Shown one piece after another: positions 60,827 to 64,000 of a stretch of 64,000 bases of DNA. The DNA comes from Streptococcus mitis (GTDB taxonomy: Bacteria > Bacillota > Bacilli > Lactobacillales > Streptococcaceae). The position numbers were made by a program, and so were the translations under genes. The stretch spans positions 186,001 through 250,000 of the forward strand of contig NZ_JPFV01000015.1 in the NCBI RefSeq assembly GCF_000722685.1. The letters run 5' to 3'. A model generated the notes under the pieces. The model did not search any database and was not told where the DNA came from. It saw only the letters and a list, made by a program, of their open reading frames with translations. How positions within the stretch are numbered: position 1 is the first letter of the stretch; each line of letters begins with the position of its first letter.

Positions 60827-61225
60827 TTACCAAACGTAAGCGATAACTTCTCCACCAACATTCTTTTGGCGTGCTTCTTTATCAGTAAGCAAACCTTCAG
60901 AAGTTGAAAGGATAGCAATTCCAAGTCCGTTAAGAACTTTTGGAAGGTCTTCACGTTTTTTGTAGACACGAAGTCCTGGTTTAGAAACACGTTTCAAATT
61001 AGTGATAACTTTTTCACCGTTTGGTCCGTATTTAAGGAATACACGGATGATGCCTTGTTTGTCATCTTCGATGATTTCAACGTTTTTTACAAAACCTTCG
61101 CGTTTAAGGATTTCAGCAATTCCTTTTTTGATGTTTGATGCAGGTACTTCAAGTACTTCGTGTTTAGCTTGGTTAGCGTTACGAATACGAGTTAGGAAGT
61201 CTGCGATTGGGTCAGTCATAACCAT
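60827..61225 (-). CDS. rpsH: 30S ribosomal protein S8
   Basis: A 132-residue S8, starting [20 protein letters not shown] and ending [12 protein letters not shown]8 binds the central domain of 16S rRNA. In E. coli it is the translational repressor of the spc operon, and whether streptococci do the same is uncertain. The ATG has GGAG upstream. Confidence 0.98.
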   Translation of the reverse strand: MVMTDPIADFLTRIRNANQAKHEVLEVPASNIKKGIAEILKREGFVKNVEIIEDDKQGIIRVFLKYGPNGEKVITNLKRVSKPGLRVYKKREDLPKVLNGLGIAILSTSEGLLTDKEARQKNVGGEVIAYVW

Positions 61226-61509
61226 TTTGTTTTTCTCCTCTTACTAGTAGTTTGCAAGTTGCACTTGCTAGTTAATACATGATACAAAGAGCGTAACAGC
61301 AAGAGCAAAAATAGGCAATTTGATGCAGGAGCGATGCTCCAAAGAAAATTGATCTTTTTTGCCAAAGCTGTAGCTCGTGTTCAAATTGGCAAGCCCAACT
61401 GAACCCGGGCTAAACTCTGTGTGAAAAAGATAAACTTTCCTAGAAACTTTAGTTTCTTCGTCAAGTTTCCTATTTTCACTTGGAGTTTTGACACCCTTGA
61501 TATCTTAAA
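61226..61509 (-). other. rpsN-rpsH gap, no gene seen
   Basis: This 284-base gap is long for a ribosomal operon. It contains inverted repeats including AGTTTCC/GGAAACT-like arms (about 61433-61470) and GAGCGATGCTC, but no open frame with a ribosome-binding site that I trust. Confidence 0.45.
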
Positions 61510-61695
61510 TTACCAAGATGCTTTTGTTACACCAGGGATTTGTCCTTTGTAAGCTAATTCACGGAAGCAAACACGGCAAAGTTTAAATTTGCGGTAAACT
61601 GAATGTGGACGACCACATTTTTCACAACGAGTATAAGCTTGAGTAGAGAACTTCGCTGGACGTTTGTTCTTAGCAATCATTGATTTTTTAGCCAT
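61510..61695 (-). CDS. rpsN: 30S ribosomal protein S14, zinc (type Z) form
   Basis: A 61-residue S14 with [20 protein letters not shown] (20 residues), the four-cysteine zinc ribbon of the short C+ form. Streptococci often carry a second, zinc-free S14 elsewhere for zinc-poor conditions; it is not in this window. It follows rplE by 17 bases. Confidence 0.97.
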
Positions 61696-61712
61696 TAGAT
61701 TTACCTCCTATA

Positions 61713-62255
61713 TTATTTTGCAAAAGGCATTCCAAGGCCTGTAAGCAATGCACGTGACTCTTCGTCAGTGTTAGCAGTTGTTACGATAACGATATCAAGA
61801 CCACGAGTTTTGTCAACGTCATCAAAGTTGATTTCTGGGAAAATCAATTGTTCTTTCACACCAAGTGTGTAGTTTCCGCGTCCGTCAAATGATTTTGTTG
61901 GAACACCGTGGAAGTCACGTACACGTGGAAGTGAAACTGAAACCAATTTATCCAAGAATTCGTACATACGTTCACCACGAAGGGTAACTTTTGCACCGAT
62001 CGCAACACCTTCACGAAGACGGAAGCCGGCGATTGATTTTTTAGCTTTAGTGATAAGTGGTTTTTGACCTGAGATAAGCGCCAATTCTTCAGCAGCTTTT
62101 TCAAGGCTTTTAGCGTTTGATACAGCTTCACCAACACCCATGTTCAAAACGATCTTATCTACTTTAGGCACAGCCATCACTGATGAGTAGTTGAATTGTT
62201 CTGTCAAAGCAGGAACTACTTCATTAAGATATTTTTCTTTTAAACGATTTGCCAT
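61713..62255 (-). CDS. rplE: 50S ribosomal protein L5
   Basis: A 180-residue L5, starting [20 protein letters not shown] and containing [20 protein letters not shown]. It binds 5S rRNA and the P-site tRNA bridge. Confidence 0.98.
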   Translation of the reverse strand: MANRLKEKYLNEVVPALTEQFNYSSVMAVPKVDKIVLNMGVGEAVSNAKSLEKAAEELALISGQKPLITKAKKSIAGFRLREGVAIGAKVTLRGERMYEFLDKLVSVSLPRVRDFHGVPTKSFDGRGNYTLGVKEQLIFPEINFDDVDKTRGLDIVIVTTANTDEESRALLTGLGMPFAK

Positions 62256-62278
62256 TATACTTCTCCTTTCCTTCGTGA

Positions 62279-62584
62279 TTAATCAAGCACTTCGCCTGAT
62301 TTTTTGTTGTAGCGAACTTTTTTACCGTCTACAAATTTGTAACCAACACGACCAGCTACACCATTTTTGTCCAAAACTTGAACGTTTGATACGTGGATAG
62401 CTGCTTCTTTCTCGATGATACCACCTTGAGGAAGCTCGTTAGTTGGACGTTGGTGTTTCTTAACGATGTTAACACCTTCAACGATAACTTTGTTTACTTT
62501 TGGAAGGGCAGTAAGGACAACAGCTTCTGTTCCCTTATCTTTACCAGCGATTACGCGAACTTTGTCGCCTTTTTTTACAAACAT
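62279..62584 (-). CDS. rplX: 50S ribosomal protein L24
   Basis: A 101-residue L24. A KOW motif lies in [20 protein letters not shown] (20 residues) and [20 protein letters not shown] follows. It starts assembly of the large subunit. Confidence 0.97.
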
Positions 62585-62661
62585 TAGGTTTCTCCTTGAT
62601 TTTTCTTACGCCCATAAGGGCACCCTAGCTTAAAGCTAGGGGACTAGTTTGTTTCTAAAAA

Positions 62662-63030
62662 TTAAAGTACTTCTGGAGCAAGTGACACGATCTTCATGAA
62701 GCCACCTTCACGCAATTCACGTGCGACTGGGCCAAAGATACGTGTTCCGCGAGGAGTTTTGTCTTCACGGATGATAACTGCTGCGTTTTCGTCAAATTTG
62801 ATGTATGAACCATCAGCACGACGAGCACCTGATTTAGTACGAACGATAACTGCTTTAACAACGTCACCTTTTTTAACCGCACCACCAGGAGTAGCTTGTT
62901 TTACAGATGCCACAATAACATCACCGATGTTTGCAAATTTACGTCCTGAACCACCAAGAACTTTGATAGTCAAGATTTCGCGAGCACCGCTGTTGTCTGC
63001 GACTTTCAAACGAGTTTCTGTTTGAATCAT
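62662..63030 (-). CDS. rplN: 50S ribosomal protein L14
   Basis: A 122-residue L14, starting [20 protein letters not shown] and ending [10 protein letters not shown]. It contacts 16S helix 44 through an inter-subunit bridge. It lies 26 bases after rpsQ. Confidence 0.98.
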   Translation of the reverse strand: MIQTETRLKVADNSGAREILTIKVLGGSGRKFANIGDVIVASVKQATPGGAVKKGDVVKAVIVRTKSGARRADGSYIKFDENAAVIIREDKTPRGTRIFGPVARELREGGFMKIVSLAPEVL

Positions 63031-63055
63031 TTCAGTTTTCTCCTTTCAGGTTTGA

Positions 63056-63316
63056 TTAGATGATGACCGCTTCTTCAACAACTTCTACAAGACGGAAACG
63101 TTTTGTAGCTGAAAGCGGACGAGTTTCCATGATACGTACGATATCGCCTTCTTTGGCAACATTGTTTTCATCATGAGCTTTGTATTTTTTAGAGTAGTTA
63201 ATACGTTTACCATAGACTGGGTGGTTACGTTTTGTTTCAACTACAACTGTGATTGTCTTGTCCATTTTGTCAGATACAACACGTCCAACAAGAACTTTAC
63301 GATTATTGCGTTCCAT
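63056..63316 (-). CDS. rpsQ: 30S ribosomal protein S17
   Basis: An 86-residue S17, starting [20 protein letters not shown], with [20 protein letters not shown]. It is an early-binding OB-fold protein of the small subunit body. Confidence 0.98.
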
Positions 63317-63340
63317 TGAAATTTCTCCTTCCCTAGTCTA

Positions 63341-63547
63341 TTATTTCGCTTCAGATTGAACTGTTTTGATACGAGCGATTTGTTTTTTAACTTCTTTCAA
63401 GCGAGCTGTTTGTTCCAATTGACCAGTAGCAGCTTGGAAACGAAGTTCAAACAATTCTTTTTTCAATTCGTTTTCGCGCTTCGCGAGTTCTTCTTGAGAA
63501 AGACCACGAAGTTCTTTAACAAATTCTTTTACTTCATTAAGTTTCAT
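63341..63547 (-). CDS. rpmC: 50S ribosomal protein L29
   Basis: A 68-residue L29 with [20 protein letters not shown] and [11 protein letters not shown] at its end. It forms two helices at the tunnel exit, where trigger factor and the signal recognition particle bind. Confidence 0.97.
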
Positions 63548-63556
63548 GCCTTCTCC

Positions 63557-63970
63557 TTATTCTGCTTCACGTTTTACGAATTTACATTTAACTGGCAATT
63601 TGTGGCTAGCAAGACGAAGCGCTTCGCGAGCGATCTCTTCAGATACACCAGCGATTTCGAACATCACTTTACCACGTTTAACTGGTGCTACCCAACCTTC
63701 AGGTGCCCCTTTACCAGATCCCATACGCACACCGATAGCTTTAGCAGTGTATGATTTGTGTGGGAAGATTTTAATCCAAACTTTACCACCACGTTTCATG
63801 TAACGAGTCATGGCGATACGAGCAGCTTCGATTTGGCGGTTAGTGATCCAGTGGCTAGTTGTAGCTTGAAGACCGTATTCACCGAATGCTACTTCTTTTC
63901 CACCTTTTGCTTCACCGCGCATTTTTCCACGGAATTCACGACGGTGTTTAACACGTTTAGGTACTAACAT
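63557..63970 (-). CDS. rplP: 50S ribosomal protein L16
   Basis: A 137-residue L16, starting [20 protein letters not shown] and containing [20 protein letters not shown]. It shapes the A site. Its ribosome-binding site lies inside the last codons of rpsC, so the two are translationally coupled. Confidence 0.98.
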   Translation of the reverse strand: MLVPKRVKHRREFRGKMRGEAKGGKEVAFGEYGLQATTSHWITNRQIEAARIAMTRYMKRGGKVWIKIFPHKSYTAKAIGVRMGSGKGAPEGWVAPVKRGKVMFEIAGVSEEIAREALRLASHKLPVKCKFVKREAE

Positions 63971-63973
63971 TGG

Positions 63974-64000
63974 TTATTTACCTCCTTTAGTGTTTTTGCG
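63974..64000 (-). CDS. rpsC: 30S ribosomal protein S3, C-terminal end (partial)
   Basis: Only the last eight codons and the stop are in the window, reading RKNTKGGK then TAA. This is the usual streptococcal S3 ending, and it is where rpsC should be, before rplP. Confidence 0.85.
   Translation of the reverse strand, partial: RKNTKGGK

Overview
This window is chromosomal DNA of a mitis-group Streptococcus, most likely S. mitis or a close relative of S. pneumoniae. The signs are BOX repeats, CiaR-type small RNA genes, a choline-binding surface protein, the cinA-recA-dinF order, a YSIRK/LPXTG pullulanase of the SpuA type, and protein sizes and sequences close to the pneumococcal ones as I remember them. 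dinF is followed directly by yebC. In S. pneumoniae lytA and ply lie between these genes, so a commensal relative fits better than pneumococcus. No search could be run; species and orthology statements rest on recognition.

Layout. 1-8.2 kb (minus strand): start of an ABC exporter gene, its MarR regulator with three palindromic operator copies, yebC, dinF, recA (apparently frameshifted in its seventh codon), cinA, lytR, an acetyltransferase, tsaE and a small membrane protein. 8.4-16.7 kb: ndk, a BOX element, and rpoC and rpoB, with a long rpoB leader that holds an intrinsic terminator. 16.9-22.5 kb (plus strand): an Mga/RofA-type regulator and the cell-wall pullulanase spuA. 22.5-33.7 kb (minus strand): an LLM oxidoreductase, glmS, a GH1 glycosidase, the uppS-cdsA-rseP-proS envelope operon, a nucleotidyltransferase and ruvB. 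33.7-34.8 kb: a cluster of small RNA elements, namely an Fst-type toxin gene with its antitoxin RNA promoter, two CiaR-dependent csRNA genes, a relic csRNA terminator and a BOX. 34.7-38.6 kb: two acetyltransferases and an ABC-2 exporter/LytTR/DUF3021 operon that has a 21-bp-period LytTR operator. 38.7-41.3 kb: leuS. 41.4-49.0 kb (plus strand): a YesM/YesN-type two-component system and an iron-type ABC importer with two paralogous lipoprotein receptors. 49.3-53.4 kb: a phosphoglycerate mutase family protein, a fourth csRNA, a choline-binding protein and the UPF0210/ACT pair. 53.5-64 kb: the 3' part of the S10-spc-alpha ribosomal operon, from rpsC (partial) to rplQ, ending in an L17-downstream-element-like RNA and a terminator.

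How it fits together. The core is growth machinery: transcription, ribosome, secretion, envelope lipid carrier and amino-sugar synthesis. Accessory regulation is layered on it. The four csRNAs each have a perfect CiaR box 10 bp upstream of a -10 hexamer and carry anti-Shine-Dalgarno/anti-start sequence. One such stretch is complementary over 19 nt to the ribosome-binding site and start codon of the first iron-type lipoprotein gene in this same window. This suggests, as inference only, a link from CiaRH (envelope stress and competence) to metal uptake. The points most worth a second look are that predicted csRNA target, the Fst toxin-antitoxin locus, the recA frameshift, the lytA/ply-free dinF-yebC junction, and the LytTR-controlled exporter.
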